A stretch of 64,000 bases of DNA from Calamus simplicifolius. Its lineage: Eukaryota > Streptophyta > Magnoliopsida > Arecales > Arecaceae. The stretch covers positions 236,530 through 300,529 of the forward strand of contig UESW01001778.1 of assembly GCA_900491605.1 (NCBI GenBank). The letters are read 5' to 3'. A program made the position numbers and the translations under genes. The notes under the pieces were generated by a model, which was not told the origin of the DNA, did no database searches, and saw nothing but the letters and a program-made list of their open reading frames with translations. How positions within the stretch are numbered: position 1 is the first letter of the stretch; each line of letters opens with the position of its first letter. Below are positions 46,795-60,225 of this stretch, piece by piece.

Positions 46795-48298
46795 TGATGT
46801 GGCTGATCCAACGCCGTTAGAGAACCGTGAAGGAAGCTGACAGAGCCCCGCTTCGACCTCCAAGGCCCACCTCGACCTCCGTGTCGATAGCGACCCATTT
46901 CCATCTCGACGTCAGCTCCGGCCCACCTCGACCTCCGTGTCGATCAGCATCCTACCTCGAGACCCCCCGTCGGTCTCGGGTGCATTCATAGCATCCTACC
47001 CCGAGACCCCCCGTCGGTCTCGGGGTGCGGTCTCAACATCCTACCCCGAGACCCCTCATCGGTCTCGGGGTGCATTCACAGCATCCTACCCCGAGACCCT
47101 CCGTCGGTCTCGGGGTGCGGTCTCAACATCCTACCCTGAGACCCTCCGTCGGTCTCGGAGTGCGGTCATAAAATCCTACCCCGAGATCCCCCGTCGGTCT
47201 AGGGGTGCATTCACAACATCCTACCCCGAGACCCCCGTTGGTCTCGGGGTGCATTCACAGCATCCTACCCCGAGTCCTTCCATCGGTCTCGGGGTGCGGT
47301 CTGAACATCCTACCCCGAGACCCCCCGTCGGTCTCGAGGTGTGGTCATAACATCCTACCCCGAGACCTCCCGTCGGTCTCGGGGTGCATTCACAGCATCC
47401 TACCCCGAGACCCCCCGTCGGTCTCGGGGTGCGGTCTTAACATCCTACCCCGAGACCCCCCGTCGGTCTCGGGGTGCGGTCATAACATCCTACCCCGAGA
47501 CCCCCCGTCAGTCTCGGAGTGCATTCACAATATCCTACCCCGAGACCCCCCGTCGGTCTCGGGGTGCATTCACAGCATCCTACCTCGAGACCTCCCGTCG
47601 GTCTCGGGATGCGGTCTCAACATCTTACCCCGAGACCCCCCGTCGGTCTCGGGGTGCGGTCATAACATCCTACCCCGAGACCCCTCGTCGGTCTCGGGGT
47701 GCATTCACAGCATCGTACCCCGAGACCCCCCATCGGTCTCGGGGTACATTCACAACATCCAACCACCGAGACCCGAGACCCTTCTCGGGCTCGGACATTG
47801 AACAGTGCCATGCGAGCACTCTATGATCAAATGCTCTACGAGGGATAGACAACCAAAAAGGTGACGTAGAGGACACGCCTGGCAAGCGCCGTAACTATCG
47901 GCCATGCCCTGCAGCCACCAACTCTGACAGGACACGGCCTGCAGCGCGACACGGCACATGGAGGTAAGCTCCACCGTACTGCCATCAATTAATGCTCTGA
48001 CAAGAGATCACGCCCCAAGCCCGCGGATTCCAGGCATCAATAAAAAGGATAAGAGGGACCTCAATCAGGTAACACGCTCATGACACCCCTTAACGCTCAC
48101 AACGAGAGATCTCTCTCTCGGAGCCATCTCTCTCTTTCTTTTTCGAGCTTCCTCAAGCTCACGGCTGATGCCCAGACCACTGACTTGAGCGTCGAAGGGT
48201 CCCGCCGGAATCTTCGGCCCCCGAAACTTGCTTGCAAGCGCGAGGAGCTCGCTGGAGGAGGTGATCGCACGCTCGAGACCGGTGATTTGGCGTCATCA
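46795..48298 (+). repeat. 3' LTR with internal 45-bp array
   Basis: 1,504 bp, starts TGATGTGGCTGATCC and ends GTCATCA, followed by the GGGCA duplication. Its 45-bp array (about 46940-47765) has 18 units against 22 in the 5' LTR, which accounts for the length difference. Linker order shows a repeating CGGTCTCAA, CGGTCATAA, CATTCACAG, CATTCACAG pattern. Confidence 0.9.
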
Positions 48299-48303
48299 GG
48301 GCA

Positions 48304-51300
48304 CAAGCATAATTTTTAATTAATTTTCCATTTAAATTTAGCCGGTTACAAGGCACCATGCGGCTTCATCGCAGAATAGCCAAACTAATCACAAATAACG
48401 AAGGGCAAAGGCGTCATTCTGCAGGAAAAGATAGAACCTTTTTTTTTCATATGGTAAATAATACATGCTTGTTTTTTGAATGAGAAAATACGTGAATTTT
48501 TTTCTTTTAAAATTGGAAAACACTTGGACAAGCCCTTCGATGTGTGCACACATGCAAAAGTATATATGTATCTTCATGTGTATGCGAGCGTGCATGCACA
48601 GGCGCATTTATGTATGTATTATATGGATAGGCATATATGCACGCATGCTGAAACTATTAAACTAGAGCAAACAAGCATGCGGTTTGATGTGTTGCTCTTG
48701 ATCATACAACAACTATAACGGTAAAATCATGTCTCATAAATTTAGGGTTAGTTTCATGAATGACTATTTATCAAGCATTCATATGAGGGGTTGCCTTTGG
48801 AGTTATTGCAACACTTTATAAATCATTTTTAGGGTTAGTTTCAATGGATTGGTCCAAAGAATCGAACTTGGGACATCGCATTACAAATCGTGAGCAATCA
48901 ACCATCCCTACTACAAGATCCTAAGTATTAGATTAGTCAACAAATACTTTGTATGCTCTTTTTATTAAACATAATTAAGAGAAAAAAAATTAACAATTGG
49001 ATATCTAACATCTGTCAAATAACAAAGAAATAAAATCAGTTCTACCCTAGAACCGGCATGAAATCGATTCAATCAAGGTTCGTTTTAAGTTGGTTTTAGC
49101 ATAAAATAGTTTGGTTCTAAGTTTTAAAGCCTAAAAGTGATCTTAATTGGGTTTAGTCCTAGCCATCTAAATTTTGGCCTACAACCGATCCAAGCTGATC
49201 TGTGCTCACCTCTATTCCTACGATACAATAGCCTAGCAAACAACAAAATTAATTAAATCTTAAATTAACATAATCAAGAAAACCCATCTAATCTGATAAG
49301 ATTCTTTCCTACTAAATAAGAAGTGCCTTACATATGATCTACTCTAATGCAAGAAAGGATAAATATAATGCACTCAATGAATGAGCAGGATTCAGTAATA
49401 AAACTAAAAATATACGGCAAAGAACCCTTTTGGAATAAGACCTAGAGGATTATCATAGCAATGGGGGGAGTTGATTTTGGAAGTTCCTCCAAGCAACATG
49501 AGATGTTTTTCACACCAATCAGCAAAATCAAAAGAATTTTCAAAATAAATGGAGGAGGAGCATCTACAAGCCCTTTTATGACAACCTGGAAGCAACAAAA
49601 GATAAGCAACATCACCACTGCAATAGAGCAAGATAGCAGCCTTCAGAATTGGTGTCTGGAAGTGTTTCAGATGGAGGGAAGGGTTGGTTCTAAGGCAGGA
49701 CTTCTGTGATAGCATATTAGATTTGTTTCTCTTTTTCAGTAACCTGGCCACAGGCTAGCTGCTAAAAAGATGGTTAAGTGCTATCATGTTTCAGGTGGAT
49801 AGATTAGTAACAAGGTTTTCAGACAGCTTTGCAGTTAGGTTAGGGATTTAAACAAAGAGTGGCATCAACAGCTGTGTAACAGAGAAGAAATATGGAGAAG
49901 AAATGAAGCAAATAAGAGGGAAAAGAGGCTAGAAAGGACCTAGATTCATTTTACAAACGCCTTGCACCTGCCTTCATGGTGCACAAAGGAAAAGAAAATC
50001 AGAAAGTGAGAAAGCTCTATCTTTATTCCACTGTGACCTAAAGAGAACCAGAGAAGACTATTCAAGGACATCATTTTGGCATCAAAGCAGGTTGCCCACG
50101 TTGATCGGTATATGCAATTTTCAACTCCTACAAGCTTCTTATTACCAGTAACTCAAGGAAGATTGGTGAGTAAGCTGAATCACAAGAAGTCCAAGCTTGG
50201 GGACTTGCAAGCCCGCATCACAGTGAAAGCATCTTCACCAACAGCCCAAGCAGTTCCCAAGCACATGAAGAAGCCATCATGGGAAAAAAGAAGAAAAAAA
50301 GAAAAAAATCAATAAATTCTCTTTGCACAAAAAATAAGATAAAGGACAACAAAAGGAACGTTATGATAGAAAGTGAAAGAAGTACCAGAGGAGGAGGTGA
50401 TTGCACAACCAGTAGTGCTTACTGAATTTGTAGTCAAGACAACCACAGAAGAGTCTCAATAAGATTCTTAAATCACTGTCAACCATCATGCAACAATGGA
50501 TGACATAATTCTAACCCATCAAAAATTGAGGGTACTATAACTTGAAAGGAGAATTGGAAGTTATGAAGATCACAAAGTTGCTCATATCAAGAATGAAGAA
50601 TTTGGAGGATTAATTATAAATAGAGCTACCAAAAAGTTTTATCAAATTCTGATGAAAGCAAAATCTTCAAACATGTAATTTGCTTCTGTTACTGCTTTTT
50701 TTGTTCCAGCAGTGAGAAACACATCTACTTCTGTTTCAAACTGATCAGAAGATGCCTAGAGCCCAAGCACCGAGAAATTGACATCCTAAGAGGGGTGTCA
50801 ATAACCAGTTATCATTTAGGTGAGGGATCAAACATAGCCAATCTATCTCAAGTAACCACCGTATGATATTACTTGGCTGTTAATTGTGGTTGGGGCTACA
50901 TATCGTTTTAATTTCAATTGAAATTTCATTACATATACCAAGATATCATTCTACCAATTTTTTGCCCTTATGCGTTGTAACATTATCTCAGTAATTCTAA
51001 ATTAGCATTTTTATTCTGCTCCTCTAATCATTCAATGCTATCTCTCTTACAAATAAAGAACACCACTGTTTAGCTTTTGAATGTCAGTAATGACTTCACA
51101 ATGATATTGACCTTTATGTAATATTGACCATGAAAAGTAACAGCACATTTTTCAATTTAAATATCAATTACTCTGAAATAAAATTTCACCTCCTCAGTAA
51201 GAATTTTGAACTTCACACTTGCTCCTTGCCGTAAGTTAGCAATCCTTCAATCCCTGACAGAATCCTTTATATTCATAAGTTCTTTCCTTAAACCCTCACT

Positions 51301-52970
51301 GATGGAAAATGGAAAACTATATGTCAGTTTACCATCAAGAGATACAGACTACATATGGGATACAAAATTTGAGGTACATGATATACTCTTAGGTTGTCAC
51401 CGCCTCCACAGTCAATTACATTCCTATACTATTTAAATAGGATGATTGCAATGTTTAAGGATGAGCGGTAGTCCTCAGCGGATGATGCATTAACATGCAA
51501 ATAACACTACACAAGAATTCAAAAGGTTAATTTAAAATATGAACATATCATTGACAACTTCAGGAGAACTCGTCATTGAAGAGTTAATATACCAATATGT
51601 TGTGGTACCTCCTTTGGAAGCTCCCCACAGATGATGACTTCTTAATCTGGTACAGTGATATTTAAAGATTGAAAAGTTACATGATTTTTGTATACAATGG
51701 CTTCCCAAGGAATTCTGAAAAGCTACAGTGTTACTCATGTTATGAGCATACAGAATGCTGCATGGACTGGTGTGCAGAAATGGTTTTAGTTCTCCATCAG
51801 TCCACACATTTCTTATTGCAGTTGAAGTACACATTATCAACTAGCCAATGAGATGTTGAGTTTTTCAAATTATATCCGCAAATCTACATATTTGACAAAC
51901 AAAGATGCCTTTCACTAGCAGATAACTTACTTTAGTCTTAAAAGTAACATAGAAAGATGAGAATGATAACCAACAATTTTTTTGAATAAACAGGAGGATG
52001 ATGTCAAGTTATAACACAATATGTCACCTACTAAGGAAATGGTTCATGACTCCATAAAGGTCCCAACCACTCCAAAAAGGTCCCAACCGAGAAGTCTCCA
52101 TCCCCAGAATAGATTCAATATTCTTGCAATTTCAACAATGGGACAGAGCCATAGATTGCAAACATGAGGAGCAGTTGACTGCAATAACAACACTAGAAAC
52201 TTCAAACATTTTTTTTGGTAGAACGGCCACCATTTGTTCAATAGGATACATCAATTACAAGTACAGATATTCTTAAACTTCAACCATATTCATTAACATT
52301 AGAACAACTTTGCCTACAAAAAAATTGCATTATTGGATGACATGAACCAACACAAAAAAAACACAAAAAAAGAAAGAGCTGAAATGATATGCACTTGCAT
52401 AACGGTGTGAGAGAGCAAAAAAGCCATGCCTTGCTCCATAAACAACTACCAAAGGTCACATGAGGTTTCTTGCTGTTTTCCTTTTCTTGTTGTTTTCCTT
52501 TTTCTTGCTATGGAAGCTCCTTCTCACATAGCCTATACATAAAAGAAAGATATTAAAATTTGCTTCACATATTTCTAAGTATTTCACCCTTAAAATCCAT
52601 CTTCATTTAAAACAGCAAAAGAATCATCTTTGCAGAAGTTCCTTAAGATTAAGTCTGTAACCATCGGATAAAAATTGAAACATTTATCTAAAAAACAATT
52701 CAGACTCATTCTATATAATTAATGATCAGATCAATAGTACTAGTTTAGTTCAAAATAAGATTGGTGTATACCGCTGATTGCACCAAATAATCAAACAAAT
52801 AAAAATAGGAATTTCAGCAGATCAATGTTCAATGGGCTCATCTAAGTGATGCCAAAACACCTGACATTGGCATATGATCTCAAGGCAATAGGCCATCGTA
52901 CATACACAAATGAACATGATTTTAAACACAATAAAAACATAAAGCACATCTTATGTGTTTACAGAAAGCA
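48304..52970. other. intergenic spacer
   Basis: About 4.7 kb without a supported gene. 48540-48660 is rich in alternating TG/CA/TA steps. Frames at 49404-49751, 50076-50315 and 51206-51436 show no family resemblance or splice structure and are treated as chance. It is presumably the 3' flank of the minus-strand gene that ends at 52971. Confidence 0.5.
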
Positions 52971-55894
52971 TTACCCTTCCCACATCCGCTTTCTTCTTGG
53001 AGTGACAAACCTTGGTTCTTTGGCATCTTCACTAACTATAACAAAACCAGCATTCTTCTCAATATGTGGAGTTGTCAAATTGCAGTCTCTCAACAATGCA
53101 GATGCCTCAGCAAAATTTGGCGGTAGGGATGCACTTTCAGCATGTGACTTAAAATGTTCCAACAAAACAATACCTGGAAAGAAATCAGAATGAATAACAA
53201 ATACTCGCCAAGTTTTTATGCATGGCATTAATGGCATTAAGTCATATATGTAGGATGAAGCCCCCAATAAAAGATAAAAAGAAGGTAGATGGCTAATAGA
53301 TTACCTGAAGAAATGAATGCCTAAGAAGAAGTTATAAATCAACACTTTAAGGCATGCACACACACACAAACAAAGAGAGAGAGAGAGTGCTCAGAAAAGA
53401 AAAGGGACCTTGAATTACAAGAAAAATAATAGAAATGACACTTAAAACTCCAAAGTTCCATGTATGGAATCATTACAGCATCACACTTTTCTCTAAGCTG
53501 GACGGTTAGATTATAGTCTATCAAGTGACCACATGGCTTGCATACAAATGTAACAATGCAACATCCCTCCTAGCTGAATGAACTGCAAATAATGCAAATT
53601 TTATTTGCTAACCTCGTTATAACGTCCAGTGTTTGTTTAAACTGTTTTAAAGATAGCCATACTCAATGCCAGGTAAGTTTTCAATATTGCAAGAAATGAG
53701 CTTTGAACAAGATAATATGTGCACTTGTGCATATGGTGACCTTTAAAGAGTCGCCAATTCAGATTAGTTTTCAACCACTCCTTAGATCTCAGACTATACT
53801 GTTTAAAATAAGCATTATTGTGAATATTGATTGAGATCACTGAAACTATATCAGAATTAGGATATCACTTTGGCTCATTCCAGAAATATCTTTCTTCATG
53901 TGACAACATGTTGAAAAATAAAGAATGCATAAATCTTTATTTTTTTAAAAAAAATAAATGATTTTACTCTTATCATAACATCGAAGTGAACTCCTAGAAC
54001 CCAAGTTGAAGCCCTAAAAATTATGGTTATCATAATATCTGGAATTAAAGCACTCAGTCTGAATTAAATTCCATCTTCTTGTAATGGTCCCTCAACCTAC
54101 CGAGGCACCCCCCAATTAAAACCTCCACCTCAAGAAGCAAACCTCAAATTAACTTATAAACAACATAGCAAGAGCAAACTTTCTCCTAAATGCTAAAAGT
54201 CATGAAATTAAAATACAGGCCCCTTACAAATATAGATTGATCAACGATGATTGGAAGTATGAGTACTACATGTTTTACTTGTTTTCTGAATCTGACCTCA
54301 AGAAAGCAGAAGGAAAAGACAGAACTTGTCAAATATATGGTTGTAGAGGTGAATAGTCAAGCTCAGAGAAATAGATATAGGCATGGGAATTACCATAAAT
54401 GGGTTTTAAAAAATCAGGAAAAAAAAAAGCGAAACTAAAGAAACTTTGATCTAAGATGAAGATGTCCTTTATTCCATGAATATAGGCCGGGAAAAAAAGA
54501 AAATAATAATAATTGTATTGACTCGTGATATGCTATATTGGTATGTACTATCCCATATCAAGTGTGCATACCAGTGGCAAACTAAGACTTGATACGAGAC
54601 GCATGCCGAGTCTTGATACACCAAACCAGGAACTAGGTTGTACTGGTATGGGTTCTAATATCAAGATGGCAAACCTTGGATTGACTTTACATCAGCCACA
54701 GATTGCACTAATCAACTATAAAGCCTCATATTTATATTTATATTATTAAAGAAAGATAAATGGCATTTACATATGTCATCCCATATCAGCACCTCATGGC
54801 CAAAGAAGTGTTTTTTTTTTGTTGCGTCTGATATATCCAAGTTAAGTCTTTTGCTGAGATGCCCCCAAAATATGTTACAAAGCTGAAAAGAACTATGGAA
54901 TTTCAAGTTATGGCACTTTAGATTATACTTGTGAACATATCCTGAAAACAAATATCATAAGTAAAAAATTAACTCTAATCTGAAAGATATCTAAACTGAA
55001 ATATATATAGTTAACTTCATGAATGGTTCTTGATTTTACTGACAAAGGTGATCCCCAAGAAACCTCAAGACTCAAGGAAATTTTCTCCTAATTCCCAGAT
55101 AGCAAGACAATCATAGTTCATGACTGGTTGTCAAGGAAGAAAAAAAAAAGGCACATTGTCAGGCCTCCACCAACGCCAGCTCTGCTCCCCCTAAAGACAC
55201 ATCTACCGGTGGTTATATTTACATTGTTAAATTACATAGAACAGCTTTAGTTAAAGGGAGCTTTGCGCTATTAAGACAAAAACCATACATATCAATCAAA
55301 AAAAGTCTTTGCGAGATAGTAAATCTACCTCTAGGTTCTATTGTGTCAACTCCCTCTTCCAAAATTTCTTCAATCCGATGAAGATAATTCAGTTAAATCA
55401 GCCATCAATGTACTTATTTTTCATGCAATAAAACTTAACCAATAGTATACCTTTCAAATTGTTACAACATAATTCTATTAGAAAGCTTTCCTATAAACAT
55501 AGTAAATCAAAATAAATCCTTTCAAAATGGCTTCCAAGTTGCTGAATTAAAAATGTAATAAAGCATGCATTTATTGTTATGTTATACCAAGAGCGCGGAG
55601 CATCTTCACATCAAATTTATTTGCGAGAACTTTACAGCCTGCATTCTTCGCCCTTCTAATGGCCAATTCTTTTAAACTGATAAGAAAATCCTGCAAAAGA
55701 GTTGTCATGGTAAATTCTAAACAGAACGAGTAGACGAAGAAACTTTCGAGTTTAACTTTGAGGAGAAAACTCACAAGCTCGGGCTCGGAGAGGGAAGAGA
55801 GCCACTCCAAGTCGTCTTGGGATAGCATAGCCTCACTGTTTCCTCCGTCATCGTCTGACCCACGGACGGCGGTATTCTTCTTCGAGGACGCCAT
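52971..55894 (-). CDS. unrecognised three-exon gene, 141 residues
   Basis: Exon 1 55894-55775 (120 bp, starts ATG, donor GTGAGT), exon 2 55690-55588 (103 bp, acceptor TTTTGCAG), exon 3 53173-52971 (acceptor TTTCCAG, stop TAA). Phases fit (0, then 1), giving a continuous protein. The N-terminus is acidic (KKNTAVRGSDDDGGNSEAML), then DLEWLSSLSEPEL. The middle is a basic/hydrophobic helix-like stretch (DFLISLKELAIRRAKNAGCK, LANKFDVKMLRAL), and the end is GIVLLEHFKSH through EPRFVTPRRKRMWEG. No signal peptide or membrane span. I do not recognise the family; the basic tail suggests a nuclear or nucleic-acid-associated protein, which is only a guess. Instead of stopping, exon 3 could splice onward at GGTAATG. 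A decayed duplicate is at 34066-37019. Intron 2 (2.4 kb) holds spacer and microsatellites. Confidence 0.6.
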
Positions 55895-56159
55895 GGTGAG
55901 CCAACGAAATAGAGGTTTAGGGTTTTAGGGTTTCCAAAGGGGTCGGGTTAAGCATGGGCGACTTCAAGGAGGGGGTGATTGGCGGGTTCGGTTTTGATCC
56001 TGTAACAGAAAACTCGGATCCGAACTGAACCCAAATTGTGGAGGAGCGGGTAAGTCACAAGAGAAACATAAGAAAGGGCAAGTTTTATCGGATTTAAGAT
56101 GGTTTGATGGAAGTTCGGCAACAAAGCTAGAAGATTTCTAAACCAACCAATCCAAGGGT

Positions 56160-57355
56160 AGGCAACATTAAAAATAAAAAGATAAAAAAGTTCTTTTATT
56201 AATAAACTAAAACTCACTAAACTATCTCTAAACAAACCAATTATAGATTGCTACAGTCCTCATATGCTTTCAAACACTCTTACAAAAAAATAATCTAGAC
56301 ACCCATATTTATAGACTAGGAAAAAACTCAAAAATGATAGAAACAGATTCCTATATCAATACGAATAAGGTCTTCTTAACAACTAAACAAAATAATTCTA
56401 ATCAAATAAAGACTTCTTCAAAATATCAAATACATATTTCTTCTTAGATATAAATATACCATCAAGAATCTGAATCGCCTTAATATCAAGAAAGTAAGAC
56501 ATCAATCTCATATCTATTATCTCAAACTAAGCAATTATATCTTCCTTGAATTTATCAATTATTGAGAATTATTGCCAGCAAAATTACTCCATATTTAAGC
56601 ACACAATGACATCACCTTATTGATTGGACTTGATATACAAAGTATGCTCATAGAAACATTTATGAAATCCATGATCAAGGAAATATGAGTTAATCCGAAT
56701 ATACCTTGCTCAAGGCACTTGTTTTAAAGCATATAAAGCCTTCTTCAACTTGTAAAGTTTATTTTTTTTCTCTTTCTTTGCATGTTCTGGAGATTGTTCA
56801 ACATATACTTCCCATTTAACTATAGTATTTAAGAAAGCAGACTTTACATTTATTTGAAAGATTTTCTAGTGATTTTAAGTAGCAAAATAAATAATTATAC
56901 GAACAGTATCAAGTCTAACAACTAAAGCAAACACTTCAAAATAATCAATACATGGCCTTTGCTTATACTCCTTTGCAACCAATCTTACTTTAAAGTGATT
57001 TACTTCTCTATTTGGCTTATATTTTATCTTGTACACGCACTTGACACTAATAAGCTTCTTATCTCTAAAAAGAATAATAAGTTTCCAAGTATTATTCTTT
57101 TCAATTGCATGAATCTTCTCATTTTGTTGCTTGAACCCAACAATCATTATTAGCAACCTTCTCATATAACAAAGGATCACAATTTACAATTAGAGTAAAA
57201 TGTGCTACATCATTATTATTTCTTCAAAATAAATAATGCTGGTGATGTGGATGACTGAAAGATTCTACATGAGTAGGTGATATATTTGATGGAGACATCT
57301 TATTATTTATGGATTGGACTTATATTTCTTTATCAACAATAACAGGTGGCACTAG
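56160..57355 (-). mobile_element. Ty1-copia reverse transcriptase fragment
   Basis: Minus strand: EKIHAIEKNNTWKL, VYKIKYKPNREVNHFKVRLV, AKEYKQRPCIDYFEVFAL and RLDTVRIIIYFAT are the start of a copia reverse transcriptase; further along come KALYALKQVP, NSYFLDHGFHKC and YEHTLYIKSNQ. Stops interrupt it and no LTRs were found at the edges. It is absent from copy A, so it arrived after the duplication or was lost from A. Confidence 0.85.
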
Positions 57356-57648
57356 TAAATAATGACTCTGGGCGAATTATTGTGAGAAGTCACAAAGCTA
57401 AGAGTCAAGGGGAAGAGAGAGACAAAGAGACAGAGAGACGGAGAGAGAAAGTAGCATAGAACAAATAAATATATACCAAGCTTTCTATATATCAATATAT
57501 ATATAATAATGTACTATATATAATATTCATATATTATAAAATATATATTATATTAGTATAATATATTAATAATATATTTATTATATTATATTATTAATAT
57601 GTTATACATCATAAAGAATATATTATATATTATTATAGTATTATAATA

Positions 57649-58520
57649 CTCAACTCAACTCAACTCATTTAAGCCTTTTTCCAACTACATGGAATCGGCT
57701 ACATGAATCTGCTTCCTCCATTATACTCTATTTAGAACTAAATTGATGCTCAAATTATGAATAGTTATATTTTTTTTAATTATTTTGTCAATATTAATTT
57801 ACGTCTACCTCTATCTCTATCATTACCATGAACTGTTAAAAGATCATCCTTTTTAACTGGAGCATTTAAAGGTCTTCGTTGTATATGTTCAAATCACCGC
57901 AATCGGTTTTCTCTCATTTTATTTTAATTGAAGCTACTCCTATAATTTCTCGTATATGTTTATTTCTAATTCTATCTTTTAATGTTTTACCACATATCCA
58001 TCTTAACATGCGCATTTTTGTTACATTTAACTTATTCACATATTGTTTCAGTATTGCCCAACACTCTATTCCATATAGCATAGCTGGCCTAATAGCGGTT
58101 TTGTAAAATTTTTCTTTCAATGTTAATGGGATGCATTGATCATACAATACTCCCAAAGCATTCCTCCACTTAATCCATCATGCTTTAACTCTACGATTCA
58201 CATCTTCATGTATTTCACCTTTTTGCTGGATAAATGATCCCAAATACCTAAATCTTTCACTCCTTCGTATCTCTTGGCTTTCAATCTTCACTCTCTCTCT
58301 TTATTTGTATTTCTATTTTCACTAAAATTATATTTCATATATTCAGTTTTAGTTCTACTAATCTTAAAATCTTTAGATTCTAAAGCCTCTCTCCAAATCT
58401 TTAGCTTAGCATTTACTCTAGATTTAGTTTCATCAATCAACACTATGTCGTCTATAAATAACATACAACATAGGATATCATCTCGAATATATTTGGTTAA
58501 TTCATCCATAACTAATGCAA
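57649..58520 (-). mobile_element. RTE-clade LINE, copy B counterpart
   Basis: Minus strand: MDELTKYIRDDILCCMLFID, D-IVLIDETK (F-x-D-D), KIWREALESKDFKISRTKTE, then GVLYDQCIPLTLKEKFYKTA, IRPAMLYGIECWA, KMRMLRWICGKTLKDRIRN and IREIIGVA. These are conserved blocks of the plant RTE reverse transcriptase and its C-terminal region. The 3' tail is CAACTCAACTCAACTCA on the plus strand. Frameshifts separate the blocks; 5'-truncated and inactive. Confidence 0.88.
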
Positions 58521-59169
58521 CATAGTATATATTATTATATATAACTTTATATATTTCAATATATATTATTAGCCGAATTCAGAAACCATATTCCGATTTC
58601 GGTTTTTATGAACCAAAAAGATGGGGGAATGAATGATTCCAATTCCAATGGAATTTAATTTTGTTTTTGACTCCAACTATGATACTAAACCAAACGGACC
58701 CTAGTTTTCTCCGTGATCAATTACTAAAACAATTTATGTTTATAATTGATTTTTATTTTTGAGTTTCTTCATGATGGTAGGAAAGAAGAGCAACTTAAGT
58801 TTCATCAATCAACACTCTGTCGTCTACAAATAACATACAGCATAGGATATCATCTTGAATATATTTGGTTAATTCATCCATAACTAGTACAACATAGTAT
58901 ATTATTATATATAACTTTATATATTTCAATATATATTATTAGCCGAATTTAGAAACCATATTCCGATTTCGGTTTTTATATGAACCAAAAAGATGGGGGA
59001 ATGAATGATTCCAATTCCAATGGAATTTAATTTTGTTTTTGACTCCAACTATGATACTAAACCAAAGGTACCCTAGTTTTCTCCGTGATCAATTACTAAA
59101 ACAATTTATGTTTATAATTGATTTTTATTTTTGAGTTTCTTCATGATGGTAGGAAAGAAGAGCAACTAA
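58428..59169. repeat. 371-bp tandem duplication
   Basis: From TTTCATCAATCAACACT through GTAGGAAAGAAGAGCAACT the sequence occurs twice (58428-58799, 58800-59169). The unit spans the 5' truncation end of the RTE copy and flanking DNA. Copy A has it once. Confidence 0.85.
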
Positions 59170-60225
59170 GTTTAAGAGTGTGTTTGTCTATAAAATTTAA
59201 CCACATTACTTTTTATCTCATGTTAGATTGCGGCTGTATACCCACTTAGATTGTTTCATATTTTTTTGGCTGAATTTTAAAAGAGGACTGCTGTGCATTG
59301 AGTTGCGTTGTTCTTTCCTTATTCCTTTTGCATTTATTCTTGATGGATATTTGGACTCAAGCACATACTCTACATTACACACTGCATTATTTGATTATAC
59401 CACATATCTGGGACCTTACCAACATGAATGGTTGATCGTTAGTATTAAAAGTCTGGAACCTAGATGTCTGTTGTCCATCTCCTACCCCTCAAAAAACAAA
59501 AACAAAAATAAAAGAAAATCTTCTTCTCATCAGGTTTTCGTTCTTTGCAACTCTCATCAAGAAACCACAGGTTCTTTTCTAAGCTGCTTGTGGTTGTGGA
59601 CCAAATCCATCTGCCTTCACTTCCTAAGGAAATTGAACATACACTTATTGATGATATTTTTGACTTCTGGGTACTTGGAGAAAATTAGCACAAACAGAAG
59701 ACTGGTTGTTTGGCCAAGATTCAATCACTGCTATTGGTCATAAATCAAAAAAATCTTCACTGTGACATTTCGACCGTAAAGGAAGCAGTGAAGAGTATGC
59801 TGTTGCTACTAAAGGATTGGGGACTAGAACCGTGACTCAGACCTCACAAGTTAAGCTTAGTCTATTCTTTAGAGCTACTCAGCTACAAGCTTTTTTATGC
59901 TCAGGATTTATGTTGCTTTTTCTCCCTCGTTTCTTGTCTCTTTTCTTCTTCTTTCTTGCATCTTTCCTCCTATTTTCTCTTCTATCTCTCAATGCATTTT
60001 ATTTCTTTCTTTCTTTTCTTTTTTTTCAATGAAAGTGACAAGCTTCCTTTTTTTTTTTCTAAAAATAAGAAATAAATTACCAACTCACACACGACATAAC
60101 AGAGGTCCATAACAAAGCATCCTTTCATCATACTTAATGTTCTATAACATCAAAAAAAGTCAGCAAATAAAACATTTTGAAGTATATTATAAATCACTTC
60201 AAAGTCGCGCCTAAAAAATATCAAA
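59170..60225. other. copy B distal part
   Basis: Counterpart of 39340-40370. A plus-strand frame (59580-59690) keeps KLLVVVDQIHLPSLPKEIEH and DDIFDFWVLGEN before TAG, similar to copy A. The remainder is AT- or pyrimidine-rich with no supported gene. Confidence 0.35.

Larger units (their letters stand above)
42092..48298 (+). mobile_element. non-autonomous LTR retrotransposon (LARD-like, Tat-like) built of satellites
   Basis: A complete 6.2 kb element: 5-bp target duplication GGGCA, 5' LTR 42092-43758, primer-site region, an interior of 3.0 kb, polypurine tract, 3' LTR 46795-48298. The LTRs start T(A/G)ATGTGGCTGATCC and end GTCATCA. The interior has only a 41-codon gag-like stub, with no protease, reverse transcriptase or integrase, so it must move with enzymes from a relative. 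Its bulk is tandem repeats: 45-bp units in both LTRs, 97-bp and 47-bp units in the interior. The LTRs differ at about 28 of 534 comparable positions outside the array (my count by eye, about 5 percent), mainly transitions, so the insertion is not recent. Confidence 0.92.

Noticed and set aside
44514..46863. Dozens of overlapping 60-160 residue frames in the 97-bp array
   Set aside because: The frames shift by 97 bp and appear on both strands with the same peptide phrases; they are by-products of the tandem repeat.
42240..47765. CRISPR-like array of regular palindromic repeats
   Set aside because: No unique spacers between repeats, the linkers are only three recurring variants, there are no cas genes, and the context is a plant LTR retrotransposon.
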